Origin: Apostichopus japonicus
Lineage: Eukaryota; Echinodermata; Holothuroidea; Aspidochirotida; Stichopodidae
Reading direction: 5' to 3'
Length of the DNA stretch: 64,000 nucleotides
Assembly: GCF_037975245.1 (NCBI RefSeq)
Contig: NC_092567.1
Span: 17,701,876-17,765,875 of the forward strand
Every line of letters starts with the position of its first letter. Position 1 is the first letter of the stretch. The notes beneath the pieces were generated by a model. The model did no database searches and had not been told where the DNA came from. It saw only the letters and a program-made list of their open reading frames with translations. Position numbers and translations under genes: made by a program. Below, one piece after another: positions 1 through 11,089 of this stretch.

Positions 1-133
1 GTTAAAACCAACTGGCACCTGTTGAATGCAACTGGTGTAACAGGTACCTGTTAAAGCAGTTGTTTTCAACAGGTTTATAACCTGTTGAAAGCAACTGGTT
101 TAACAGGTACCTGTTAAATTAACTGGTATTTAA
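1..133. repeat. AACTGGT / CAGGTACCTG repeat array, copy A left side
   Basis: Short degenerate direct and inverted units (AACTGGT, CAGGT, ACCTGTTAAA) repeat throughout. The same array occurs at about 35940-36300 in copy B, and further units lie on the far side of the THAP-containing element at about 2438-2560 and 37619-37740. The array is the sequence into which the TTAA element inserted. The window begins inside it, so its true length is unknown. Confidence 0.8.
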
Positions 134-300
134 ATGAAAACCTATTTCCTATTTCAGACATTCCTGAAACATTCCTAAGACATCAGGTGACCATGTGACG
201 TCATCTTTGGTATACCGTACTCACAAAAATACTTTTAGTGTGTAACGTTGTATATTTGAGCTGCCAAAAATGTCAACGATATTACTCTTTTTCAAACGAA

Positions 301-455
301 ATGACACAATTCTGTGTTGTTTGAGGTTGAGGTTATACCTCAGCCAACAAAAGCATCAGCTTTTTTAGCTTTCCGAGTAGAAGAACCGATCTAAAACGCC
401 GTAGACTTCGGATCAAATTTGTGAGATCCAAGAGGAAAGATTTGTCAGCACAGCA
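301..455 (+). pseudogene. THAP zinc-finger remnant, copy A
   Basis: Reads M-T-Q-F-C-V-V from 301, then hits TGA at codons 8 and 10 where the copy-B homologue (36612) has Trp and the second zinc-binding Cys. Downstream the frame continues with the Ser-Ile-Ser-Phe-Phe and basic RRTDLKRRRLRIKF segments seen in copy B. THAP domains are C2CH DNA-binding modules of P-element and Kolobok transposases and of host factors derived from them. With the metal-binding Cys changed to a stop, this copy cannot make a working finger. Confidence 0.6.
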
Positions 456-489
456 CCCGGAGTATCTCATGCTTATGAGTCCACATGCA

Positions 490-1310
490 TGACCCTGCCC
501 CTGCGTATGCTGCAAATGTCTCATTCTGCGAAACTTATATACTTTCGACAGCTGTGGCGGACATACCTCTTTGTTGTATTTCAGTATCGTGAGCTCGTGA
601 TACATGTGTTATATTGTACGTTTTGTTTTTTCCGGCATCTGCATGGTCCACGGAGTGATATAAAACGGTACTATATAACAATCAGTCGTTTTATTTCGTT
701 ATTGTCTGCCTTGTGATTGTGGGATCTTACTGATCAAGGCCTGTTTCAACTAGACCTAACTCTATGGCATCACACAGAGTCACGGTAGTATTTCGCCCAG
801 GATTGAACAAGAAACGTGGATTTGGATATTCACTGCTAAAGTTGGTTTAATGACAGGATACCTTTCTGTGTTTGTACTTTTGTATATTAAAACGAGTAAG
901 TACTATGTTCAGCTGAAGCTTAGTCATGTATATGCTACCCTGGTCGATCATCGGGCCAGCGTCTTCTCGTAGTTGTTTGATTATGTTAAGTGTTTTTGGT
1001 AATTCGTTGACAGTAACTTAAACCATTTTCCCGTGACATATCACGCATGAGGCATCTTTTAGGTCTATTCTTCTGTTCAGTTTGCGGTATTTTGCGATCA
1101 AATTGTATTACAGAATCGACAAGCTGCTTGCATGTTCTACAGTTTATTTTACCGTACGTACCTATTGACGCTCCGCTATGTAAACGATGCCTCCATTTGA
1201 GTGGATATTTTGCAAATAAAATTACCCATTTTACTTAATTTTCTGCTTAAAATTGTCTTAAAACTTGTTGTTTACCTTCATGTGTTCTTGTTTCAGCTAA
1301 CAGCTTTTCA
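490..1310. other. A-specific interior of the TTAA element, no gene recognised
   Basis: Copy B joins directly across this stretch (about 37265-37310). Frames here are short and match no family I recognise. It may be the remains of transposase coding that copy B has lost. Confidence 0.4.
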
Positions 1311-1487
1311 AACGCTCGAAATTGGAAGTCAAAATACAGTTCAATTGTTCGCTATCTGTGTATAAACAGTACCTATTTCAGCGTTTGATTTTCGCGGGTA
1401 TACCAAACATGACGTCACACGGTGACTAGAGGCTCCTTTGGGTCAATCTCTGTTTTCAGATATTCCAGAGGTACATGTCACGTGACT

Positions 1488-2299
1488 ATGGAAAGCCGTT
1501 TTAACATTTAATAAGGAATTTCAGATATCTCGAAATAATTTCAGATATCTCAAATAAAATTACAGATATCTCAAATTTATTTAAGATATCTACAAATAAT
1601 TGCAGATATCTTAAAATCAATTTCAGATATATCGAAATACCAGAGAATTTCAGATATCTGAAATTGATTTCGAGATATCTGAAATTGAATTCGAGATATC
1701 TGAAATTGAATTCGAGATATCTGAAATTGAATTCGAGATATCTGCAACTTAATTCCAGATATCTGAAATAGAATTTCCGATATCTCGAATTCAATTTCAG
1801 ATATCTGAAATAGAATTGCAGATATCTGAAAAAGAATTTCAGATATCTCGAATTCAATTTTAGATATCTGAAATAGAATTGCAGATATCTCGAATTCAAT
1901 TACAGATATCTCGAATTCAATTCAGATAGCTGAAAATTCCCGATTAAATGTTAAAATGGCTTTCCATACGTACGCCATTTTAACATTTAATCGGGAATTT
2001 TTGCATATGCTTTTTCAGATATCTGGAATTCAATTGCAGATATCTGGAATTCAATTTCAGATATCTCGAATTAGAATTGCGGATATCTGGAATTCAATTT
2101 CAGATATCTCGAATTCAATTTCAGATCATATATCGAATTCAATTTCGGATATCTTGAATTCAATTTCAGATATCTCGAATTCAATTTCAGATATCTGAAT
2201 TAGAATTTCAGATATCTGAATTAGAATTTTAGATATCTAAAATAAGAAACAATTTAAGATATCTAAGATTCCCGATTAATTGTTAAAATGGCTTTCCAT
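1488..2299. mobile_element. TIR element filled with GATATC/GAATTC repeats, 8-bp TSD
   Basis: The ends read ATGGAAAGCCGTTTTAACA at 1488 and, as reverse complement, ATGGAAAGCCATTTTAACA ending at 2299. Both sides are flanked by ACGTGACT (1480-1487 and 2300-2307), an exact 8-bp target duplication. Copy B has the empty site (one ACGTGACT, about 37483-37490). The interior is a satellite of degenerate 15-20 bp units containing GATATCT and GAATTC in both orientations. A second head-to-head copy of the terminal sequence occurs near 1945-2000, so it looks like two elements fused at a palindromic junction. No coding capacity; the reading frames inside are satellite translations. Confidence 0.85.
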
Positions 2300-2437
2300 A
2301 CGTGACTATCTTTTTTTGATGGGTTATAGTAGGTTTTCGAAGATTATTTTTTACACATGTTGTTTATGGTTATGTAAACTCCCAAATTAATGGGAAATCG
2401 CCCCCCCCCCCAAAAAAAATTGTCTCCATAGTTGGTC

Positions 2438-2560
2438 TTAACTGGTAATTAACTGGTATGAACTGGTTTTGGTCACAATACCTGTTCAGCCCAGTTGTCG
2501 TTAACAGGTGATGTTAGTTCCTGTTGAAAACAGTTGAAATTTTAACAGGTATTAATAGGA
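2438..2560. repeat. AACTGGT / CAGGT array, copy A right side
   Basis: Continues the array of 1-133 after the TTAA at 2438. Copy-B equivalent is 37619-37740. Confidence 0.7.
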
Positions 2561-2877
2561 ATTTTCTCGTGAGAAACTGTTACAGCTTTACCAGATCATT
2601 CTGTCAAACAGACGCTTCTACGACGTGTGTGTATCAGATTCATGTAAGTGGGTATGCCAGCAGAAATACTATTTTTTGTAAATGTGTTAGTCAGAATAGA
2701 CTGTAAGCCTATGTTAGTATGTTTCAGGCCCACTGCGTCTGTACGCGGTGTTGGTGTACGTGGTGTTGAAGTAAACGTACAAGGCCGTGTTGTATTCTTA
2801 CAGCACTGTCCAGTATCTTGTCAGATATTACGTGTATTGCTTACTGGGCATGGGGTAATGCAACAGTCTTCACTTAA
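2561..2877. other. Duplicated non-coding spacer
   Basis: Aligns to about 37745-38050 in copy B with several small indels. No recognisable coding region; it ends at the TTAAG-like tail of the LINE. Confidence 0.5.
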
Positions 2878-4736
2878 CTTAACGCTCTCTGTGCCAAGAG
2901 GCACACGAGGCCAAGACGTCTTCCCTCCACTTTTTCCTGTTCGCTACTGCTGTCCTGGCATTGTTCCAACTATTCCAGCCTGCTCTCCTCCTCTCTTTCT
3001 CTACTGTCCTTCGCCATGTTGTTTTAGGCCTTTCTCTTGAACCTTCTGGGTCCATCCCAGAGTTATGTAATTGCTGTCTGCCCTGTCTTTCGCAGCACAT
3101 GTCCTAGCCAGTTCCATTTTTCTCTTGATTTCATTACTTATCCTGTTCAATTTGGTCACTCATTCCATCTCTTTAATTACTGATGGTCTGTGGTTATCTT
3201 ATTTTAAGTATTTTTTCAGGCATTTATACTGGAAGGTATCCAGTTTCTTTTCTTCTAATTGAGTTATCTCCCATGCATCCCATCCATATAGCATACTGAT
3301 CATACAAGGATTTTGAATAGGGTGATTTTAGGTGATCTCCCAGTGTTTCCTTGTTGCCAAATTCTAGTCAGGCTCCAGAATGCTGCCGTAGCTTTCCCCG
3401 ACCTGCATTTAATATCTTCTGTTGCACCTCAAATTTTAATAACTTTTGCACCAAGGTAGGTACATTCAGCAGCATCCTCAATCTCTACATCGTAGACCGC
3501 TAACTTCTGCTCATTATGTGTATTTAACCTCATCATCTTGCATTTAACAACATTTACCTTCAATCCAACCATTGCTGTCTCATTCACCACTCTATTAGTC
3601 TTCCTCTGAACATGATCAAATTTAGAAGATAGCAAGTCAACAAAATCTAAGTTTTCTAAATCATTGTTTAAATTCCACCTTATTCCATTTCTCTCTGCCC
3701 CAGTTACATTTTTCATTATCCAGTCGATAACCAAATGGATTAAAAACCCTGACATTACACAACCTTGTCGGACAACAGATGTGACGTTGAACCAGTCAGT
3801 TAGCTTGCCTTCATCTAACACTGCACAGATGAATGCATTGTACATTTCCTTTAAAATTACTTTTGTGGCATGCTGTAATTATTTATTATTGGCCATAGAC
3901 TTGGTCTATGTACAGAGTCGAATGTCTTTTCAAAGTCCATAAAATAAAGGTATAGAGATGATATCCACTTACATGACTGTTCCATAAGATTCCTTAATTT
4001 CTGAACCCGGCCTGTTCTTGAGATGTTTATCTATGCCATCCCTTATTCGTCCAATCAGTATTCTGCCAAAAACTTTGCTAATGACAGGTAGTAGAGTAAT
4101 TCCTCTCCAATTGTTGCAATCTTTCAAGTCTCCTTTCTTGGGATTTTGACTATGATACCTTTACTCCACACATCTGGTATACTTTCATCATTCCAAATTT
4201 GAAGAGACATGTCGACCTATCTACATATGTCTTAAGCATTTCTGCATGTATCAGATCCTGGTATTTTTCCATTTCTCAATGCCCTTAGTGAATTTCTGAC
4301 GTCAAATAAAGTAATTTCTGATTTGTCCATGTCCAGATTTTCGTCAAATTACTATCTCATGTTCATCTGTAACTGGGTGCTGTGGCTCATCTCTATTTAA
4401 AACACAACAAAAGTGCTCCTTCCACCTTTCTTTACTAGGAAAGAAAGCTGGCACTAGCATTTTAATGATCCCTCCTTGCTCATTTTCAATGACTGCAAAT
4501 TCATTCTTTAGACTATTTGTCAATTTCCTGGTAATCATGTAAAGTTCTTTCAATCTCCTATTTTCTGCTGCATGCTCAGCTTTGCCTGCTAGCCCATTTA
4601 TCCATTCTTTTTGTCCTTCTTGCAATGCTTTTAACTTCCTTGTCTTGATCAAGATATTCTCTCTGGACTTTCCTTTAACTCTCTCAGACACAGTCAGTCC
4701 GTATAAAAACATTTTAAGCCTGTTTGTGTACAACAT
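2878..4736 (-). pseudogene. Non-LTR retrotransposon (RTE-like) remnant, copy A
   Basis: Minus-strand reverse-transcriptase coding in several broken frames. Seen in order from the 5' end: a linker-like segment (about 4344-4736), RT finger region (about 4040-4200, frameshifted), an RT segment at 3429-3845 with V-R-Q-G-C-x-M-S-G-F and DWIM motifs, and the 3'-terminal basic domain (2879-3100) rich in TWRRTVEKERRRAGW. The catalytic FADD box reads L-D-F-V-D-L-L-S-S, so two residues are lost and the enzyme is dead. At the 3' end the minus strand finishes in repeated TTAAG units, the simple tail typical of RTE-type LINEs. The 5' end with the endonuclease is absent. Family assignment within non-LTR elements is tentative. 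Confidence 0.75.
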
Positions 4737-4905
4737 TTCATACGGGTACGTGTTCTATGTGTACAATGATATTGCTGTTTCTTCTACAGGAACGTTTGTG
4801 CAACAACAATACTTGTCAATGGGTTAACAGTATACATCTTTATTAGTACAACATTATGTCTGTTCATGTGCGAGAATCTGTTTTACAGCAACCTCTCTAG
4901 ATGGT
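4737..4905. other. Duplicated non-coding spacer
   Basis: Closely matches about 48290-48454 in copy B. Nothing else recognised. Confidence 0.4.
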
Positions 4906-5145
4906 ATGATAACAGTTCTCTACTGTGAGTTGAAAATAGCATTGCTGGACAGATACAGGGCAGGTGGTAATGCAACATTTAACCTCGATTCGCTAGTTCA
5001 ATGTCGAAGACATACAAAACCAAGGCCTTCTTGGTACTCAGTATTAGAGAAGAGTGTTAAATTACGATCAGAGAAGTGTACTTTATTAGTGGCAGCATTA
5101 GTCACGCTCAGCTCTACAAGCACAAAAGGAAGCAATACTAGCTAG
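4906..5145 (+). CDS. Small conserved ORF of unknown function, copy A
   Basis: A 79-codon frame whose copy-B equivalent (48455-48694) is the same length, with no indels and roughly 85% of residues identical. It includes a fully shared stretch around RRHTKPRPSWYSVLEKSVKL. No domain, signal peptide or membrane segment is recognised. No splice sites or promoter were identified. It could be a real small protein, an exon fragment, or an open frame preserved by chance since a recent duplication. Frame preservation between two copies is the only support. Confidence 0.3.
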   Translation: MITVLYCELKIALLDRYRAGGNATFNLDSLVQCRRHTKPRPSWYSVLEKSVKLRSEKCTLLVAALVTLSSTSTKGSNTS

Positions 5146-5245
5146 GTCAAGGTTCAGCGCATAAAATGAATAGAACAATATAGAGAGAATATGTTTAACA
5201 ATTATGTTGTATGAAACCTGTTTGACAACCGTATAGCCACGCATA

Positions 5246-6118
5246 AATGAACATTGATTGTGAAATGCTTCAGTGTAACTGCTGCTGGTTGTCTTGTGGT
5301 GTTGTAAATTGTTTTTAACATACATGCAGTTCTAGCTTCAGCATACATCATGATGAATACATGCAGGAATAATTGAAAATGACCAACAAACATCATATAA
5401 GCTTTCGTTGAATATACATAAGCTACCGAACTTGATGAACAAAGCACTGACAATCTCCATGCGTTCGACGTCTATGCTTTTATTAAGGATTTCTCGTTGT
5501 GCTTTTAACCATTGAAGATCCCTTCAAAATTTGTCAAGATATAATTATTTCAGATGTGATGATTTTTGTCAGTTTTAAAACATATTGTTCCAGTATTAGC
5601 AAATGGGTAGTGGATAAATGAGGAAATCTTTAAATCACCAACAACGATCATTTATAAGCTTTTACTGGATATTAATAAACGTCAAACGTGATAAACAAAG
5701 CACTGCCAATCCCAATGTGTTCAAAGTCCATGGCTTTTATCAAGCAAGGATTTCCTCATTGTGCTTTTAATTACTGGAGATCCCTTCAAAATCTGACAAG
5801 ATATGATTATCTCAGTTTTGACGAAAACGAAAACTTAACACAATATTGAATAACATGTACTACTAGCCTACTAAGCCCATATTTATTAAAGTACTTTTAC
5901 ACTTTGCTGTGACCTGCATGATGAAATATATTACAATTGCTATAACTGTCGCTTACGTCTATCTCGGTATACAGGTATATGTCTTGTATTAATTTAATAT
6001 TTATTAAGGTACCTTTACACTTTGCTGTGACTTTACAAAACATTGTCCTATACTCGTTGTCATTCATGGATCTTAACCTAAAATCAGTATGGTGGATATA
6101 ATAATGTAAAAACTGAAA
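5246..6118. other. 873 bp present in copy A only, with internal diverged duplication
   Basis: Copy B joins across this stretch at about 48805. Inside, a block at about 5400-5580 (including GATCCCTTCAAAAT and CAAGATATAATTAT) recurs diverged at about 5650-5830. No TIR or TSD is evident. No gene recognised. Confidence 0.5.
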
Positions 6119-7130
6119 AGGCAGTGTTGAATAACAGTGTTTATCGCTTAGCACCAACTAGTCTCCATCCTCCAAAGGCTTTCACATAGTTTTCCCAGCT
6201 TTGGGTTTTGCCCATTACAGCGCATCTTCCCTCGATTTGGTTTTACTCCAAACGACAATCTGTAAACTAGGAAAGTAATAACATGAAACAAAAGAGACTG
6301 AAGAATAGTAACTATAATTTAAATGAGGCCAGGAAGATAATCTTACACATGGATTTCAGTTTGTTACCTAAAATGACTTTTGATTTATTCAAAACTGACT
6401 TTTATCTACTCCATTGTGGTAACTTACCCATTTTAGATTCATGTACACACTCCCTGATGACAAACAAGGCGTCATACGATTATTTGGTGGTCCAAAATCG
6501 ACGTTGGTAAAGCTTAAATACGATACAGATTTGTGTGACCATTTAATATTTTCCCCGTAATAAGGTATTTGATTTGGTTTACAAACATTTTCCCCATGCT
6601 TCTTGCTGTCTTCGGCAGTCTTATCTACACTAGTGACTTCTCCTCTACCATGATTACTGTAAAAGATTGGTTTCACCATGCATAGTCTCAAACCTTGCAT
6701 GGATATGTTAACCAAATACAAATCTATGAAGCATGCACTGTCTAAATGACCTGAGATTGCCTTTATTTGTATTTTAGTAACAAAAACATGTTCATTTGTT
6801 CATTCTTCTTTTCACGTTCTGGAACCCAATAGAACATGCCTACAGTCGTAAGTGTCGCAATAAAGTTTTAAATGAACATTGTTTTTATTGAATTAAGTTA
6901 TTATTTTTGTATGAATGTAGAGTTTTGAAAAATAGCATAAACTACATTTTAAGTATTGAAATATATATTTTGTGACTAAAGGCAAGGTTCTTCACAGATG
7001 ATCCAAGTAGCAAGGGGAACATTGCTATATATGATGGGATGATATTTTGTACCTCTGAAAGAACTCTAGAGTGCTGCTGATCTCTACTAACTAAACCAAC
7101 TAAACAAAATCAGTGAACCTTTAATATACT
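6119..7130. other. Duplicated non-coding sequence
   Basis: Matches about 48806-49690 of copy B at high identity with small indels. Short frames here are not conserved in length between copies. Nothing recognised. Confidence 0.4.
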
Positions 7131-8136
7131 CTCACTTCCTATGACCTCTGCTGACACCAAATGACCTTTGGCATTAACCAAAAACAAAAGAACTCTAGTA
7201 CTCACAATGGGGAATCCACATACCTACCTTGCGATCTTGTGTTTTACAAGGTTTTCAAGATTTGACCGGTGTTGACCTTAACTGACCCATGACCTGCTCC
7301 AAAACTGTGCTGAAGTCTACCATGCCTATATATGATCTATCTTGATGTTGGGTTATTGAGATATGGTTTTTTAGATTTTCATGTGTTTTGACCTCTGCTG
7401 ACCGCAGATAATCTTTGACCTCCACCAAAAACGACAGGGTTCTTGTATCCAATATGAGGGTCACATGGCAACTATGAGACACGTACATTTTTCAAAGCGT
7501 TCTCCAAACAGCCGTGGGTGTGAGGATGAGGCTTTTGCGTTGTGAAGGGTATGAAAATTGTGACAGGAGAGGTACCAAGTATGAGGTTTATGCACTTACC
7601 ACAAGTTCAGCTCACCTACCAAGTATATATTCTATAATTCCCTTGTTGAATTATCACGCATACAAGCTTACGCATATCACACATACCTACATACATGCTT
7701 ACATACATTGTGACAACATAAATACATGTTCCTGTTTTCAGCAGTGATCATGCATGACAGCCAGTGTTGGATAGGCACGACTGCTCAAGATCAAAATTTG
7801 CTTTGAGCTAATTAATTGAGATAAATTGCCTTACGACCCCCCCCCCCCCCCCCAGCCCTCCTCACCAGCAACAAAAAATAGACAAAAAACAAAAATCTGA
7901 AACAGAAAACTATGGATAAGTTATGAACCCTTGCTAACTGGGCAAATACACACCAAGTTTCTAAGCATGCTCGACTTACAATATTTACAAGATCTCCAAA
8001 CTTTGACTTAGCTACAAAAAACAATAGGCATCTGTTACTCATTGTGGTTAACTTATGAACCAAATATGGTAATGCATGGTTAAAACATCCCTTTTTGAGT
8101 TCTGCATTGGGTTTACATGGTTTCACAATTTGACCT
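7131..8136. repeat. Dispersed repeat rich in TGACCT / TGACC half-sites
   Basis: TGACCTCTGCTGAC, TGACCTTTGG, TGACCGGTGTTGACC, TGACCCATGACC and TGACCTCCACC recur between 7141 and 7430, with phrases such as GGTTCTTGTATCC. Related sequence reappears at about 11215-11330 beyond the TIR element, suggesting one repeat interrupted by it. Copy B matches only as far as about 7308. A run of more than 15 C lies near 7838-7853. Confidence 0.5.
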
Positions 8137-8188
8137 CCCTTACTCAAATTCCATATCTGGTTTTATATCTGGCTATATCTGGATAGAT

Positions 8189-9150
8189 AAAGTTTGATAT
8201 GGCCATATAAAGCCAGATATATCTTGATATAATTGTAATCCAGATATCCATGTAAAGTTTGATATGGCCATATAAAGCCAGATATATCTTGATATAAATG
8301 TAATCCAGATATCCATGTCAAGTTTGATATGGCCATATAGAACCAGATATATTTTAAAATACTTGTAAGCCAGATATGCATATCAAGTTTGATATGGCCA
8401 TATAAAGCCAGATATATCTTGATATAATTGTAAGCCAGATATGCATATAAAGTTTGATATGGCCATATAAAGCCAGATATATCTTGATATAATTTTAAGC
8501 CAGATATCCATATAAAGTTTGATATTGCCATATAAAGCCAGATATATCTTAAAATACTTGTAAGCCAGATATGCATATCAAGTTTGATATGGCCATATAA
8601 AGCCAGATATATTTTGATATAATGTAAGCCAGATATGCATATCAAGTTTGATATGGCCATATAAACCCAGATATATCTTGATATAATTGTAAGGCAGATA
8701 TGCATATAAAGTTTGCTATGGCCATATAAAGCCAGATATATCTTGCTATAATTTTAAGCCAGATATCCATATCAAGTTTGATATGGCCATATAAAGCCAG
8801 ATATATCTTGATATAATGTAAGCCAGATATGCATATCAAGTTTGATATGGCCATATAAAGCCAGATATATCTTGATATAATTGTAAGCCAGATATGCATA
8901 TAACGTTTGATATTGCCATATAAAGCCAGATATATCTTGATATAATTGTAAGCCAGATATCCATGTAAAGTTTGATATGGCCATATAAAGCCAGATATAA
9001 CTGGATATAGAGTCAATCCAGATAGGCATATCAAGTTTTATCTGGCCTAATAAAGATATAAAGCCAGATATAACTGGACATAGAGTCTATCCAGATATGC
9101 AGATAAAGTTTTATCTGGCCATATTAAGCCAGATATAAATGGATATACAT
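8189..9150. repeat. 65-bp tandem satellite (about 14 units)
   Basis: AGTTTGATATGG starts at 8191 and again at 8256, giving a 65-bp period that holds across the array. Units alternate GCCAGATAT with TATCTTGATAT. Frames on the minus strand through here (repeating IWLYMAISN-type phrases) are translations of the satellite, not proteins. Confidence 0.9.
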
Positions 9151-10620
9151 GTAAGACTGTATGCTCTTACTTAGTGTATTTTCATAGAGATTTACATTGC
9201 CCTATATTGTTGAATTTTTGGTACTGCACATATTTCAATGGTAAAGCACTTACAGTGCACACTAAGTCAAAGGGGGTATAAATCGGCTTCTTGATCTATC
9301 TGGGTTGCTGGGTAACCACAGGGTCATTGATTGAAAAAGGATGACTCAGAGGGTAATTAAGTGTGAACATGGAGGTAAAAACAGACCTCCATGGTGTGAA
9401 AACCTTCTTTGGAACAAAGGACGTATGTGTATTGATACTCTGGGAGTGAGATAGGAAAAACAGTTTACACATGGTAGGGGTAAAGAACAGAAGGAAATTT
9501 AATAGAAAGGATTGGTACATTAAGGAAGGGTGATGGCGATTCGTAAAAAATAACCTATTGAGTTAGGACATTGGCAAAGGATTCTATAGTGAACTGAACA
9601 GTCAGAAGTAAGGAAGAAATTTTTGGGAACGGATGGAAACAACACATTTTGGGACTGAACTTCGATACTGAATGGAACATATATCGCCCTCCTGGAACTT
9701 ATTTACTAAAGCAAATATAATAAATAAAGGAATAGTACAATGCAATTTAGTATCAACCTCTACAGGACCACAGAAGAATACAGAACTCAACCTTCAAGTA
9801 TTATTTTTGAACAGCGGTCATTTTATGACCATAGCAGTCGGATTAGGTAACAGCAAGGAGCTTTTTGAGTGATATGTTTGAGGCCAAAACTGCAGATTCG
9901 TAAGTCCAAAATAAGTTGATCTTTACCTCCAATTAAGCCTAGCTTTTTTTTGGTCTAATTGTCTGGAGATGGGTTTTTTCAGACACAATTTGAAATGATT
10001 TTGAAATCTCTTTCTATTTGGAAGCATTGTGAGTCATATATAAAACTATGTGTCACAAAAAGTTATATACACAATTGGGTTTGGAATGTGCTGGGAATAA
10101 AGTAATCCCAACTTTATGACTTCGTCATTGTTTTGAAAATTGTGTCGATGAAAGGACTCGCAGACCTTGCAGAGACTGAAGACAGCCTAGAGACGGCAGA
10201 GTGAACATGGGCATTTTGTCATGAAGCAGGCTTTCAAGTACCAATTTATTCGTGGAGCATTTTATCATGCAAGGATATTTCATTCTCTTAATGTATTTTT
10301 GTTCTGACTGTCATATTGCCTCAATAATCGTTTGAACAGAAGACCCTTTTTTAATATTAGTTTTTTATTTGTAACAGCTTGGACATACTGTGGGTAAGGT
10401 GACACAAGAAAATGAAAAATACCTGCTGATGGATCAAACAGGAAATGTAATTAATGGTCAGATAATTAAGCAGTAAATAAAGAGTTGCTTTATCTGCGCC
10501 ATATATTGCCCTTATTTGGTTTCAAATTATATTTCTTTACATCGCCAGATGAAGTTCTGGCACAGATGAAGCCATTTTTTTTTTAACTAGTTCAATCTGG
10601 ATTTATCATAATATGAGACA
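9151..10620. other. Unique interior of the TIR element, no gene recognised
   Basis: Between the two satellites. Frames of up to about 75 codons occur on both strands but show no family motifs. Confidence 0.4.
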
Positions 10621-10629
10621 GTAATGGAT

Positions 10630-11069
10630 TTGCCAAGGGTAATATATATGGATGTGGCATATATGAGCCAGATATGGATTTCTAAGTAATAGGCCAGATA
10701 TGGATTTGTCATATATGGGCCATATATAGATTTCTAATTAATGGGCCAGATATGGATTTGCCATATATGGGCCAGATATGGATTTGCCATATATAAGCCA
10801 CATATGGATCTGCTATATATGGGCCAGATATGGATTTGCCATATATGGGCCAGATATGGATTTGCCATATATGGTCCAGATATGGATTTGCCATATATGG
10901 ACCAAATCTGGTCCAGATAAAAAGTGACCCATATAAAGTTTTATCTGATGCAGATATGGCCTTTATCTTATATCAAGTTATATCTGCCCGATTCTTGATA
11001 TGGCCAGATATAAATTCCATATATGGCACAGATATGGGCCAGATACAAATTGCCATATATATGGGCCCT
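10630..11069. repeat. 26-bp tandem satellite
   Basis: Unit GCCATATATGGGCCAGATAT plus GGATTT (26 bp), repeated and gradually degrading rightwards. It shares CCAGATAT with the 65-bp satellite at the other end of the same element. Confidence 0.85.
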
Positions 11070-11089
11070 ATATGGATTTTGAGTAAGGG

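Larger units (their letters stand above)
134..2437. mobile_element. Kolobok-like TTAA transposon, copy A, 5' end lost
   Basis: This is the copy-A counterpart of the element at 36303-37618. The right terminal repeat (GTCTCCATAGTTGGTC followed by TTAA at 2438-2441) is present. The matching left terminal repeat seen in copy B is missing: the array TTAA at 130-133 runs straight into internal sequence. Copy A carries about 840 bp (roughly 490-1310) absent from copy B, so B is internally deleted or A has an insertion. A THAP remnant lies at 301-455 and a separate TIR element is nested at 1488-2299. Classification as Kolobok rests on the TTAA target, the terminal repeats of the B copy and the THAP coding; no full transposase is visible. 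Confidence 0.6.
8137..11089. mobile_element. 2.95-kb TIR element built from two satellites
   Basis: The left end CCCTTACTCAAATTCCATAT (8137-8156) and the reverse complement of the right end (11070-11089) agree at 19 of 20 positions, so these are terminal inverted repeats. Subterminal regions are satellite arrays: a 65-bp unit near the left end and a 26-bp unit near the right end, both dominated by CCAGATAT/CATATATGG words. The middle (about 9150-10620) is unique and carries no recognisable transposase. A clear TSD was not found. The element lies in the 12.3-kb block missing from copy B. Confidence 0.65.

Noticed and set aside
1501-2198. Open frames of 132 and 80 codons with repeated FRYLEFN / ISDISNS phrases
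   Set aside because: Translations of the GATATC/GAATTC repeat units inside the TIR element.
8163-9034. Long minus-strand frames of 85-180 codons with repeating IWLYMAISN phrases
   Set aside because: They coincide exactly with the 65-bp satellite. Because 65 is not a multiple of 3, the three frames repeat the same phrases; no start context or homology.
8189-9150. Possible CRISPR-like regular repeats
   Set aside because: Units are contiguous 65-bp tandem repeats without unique spacers, in eukaryotic DNA.
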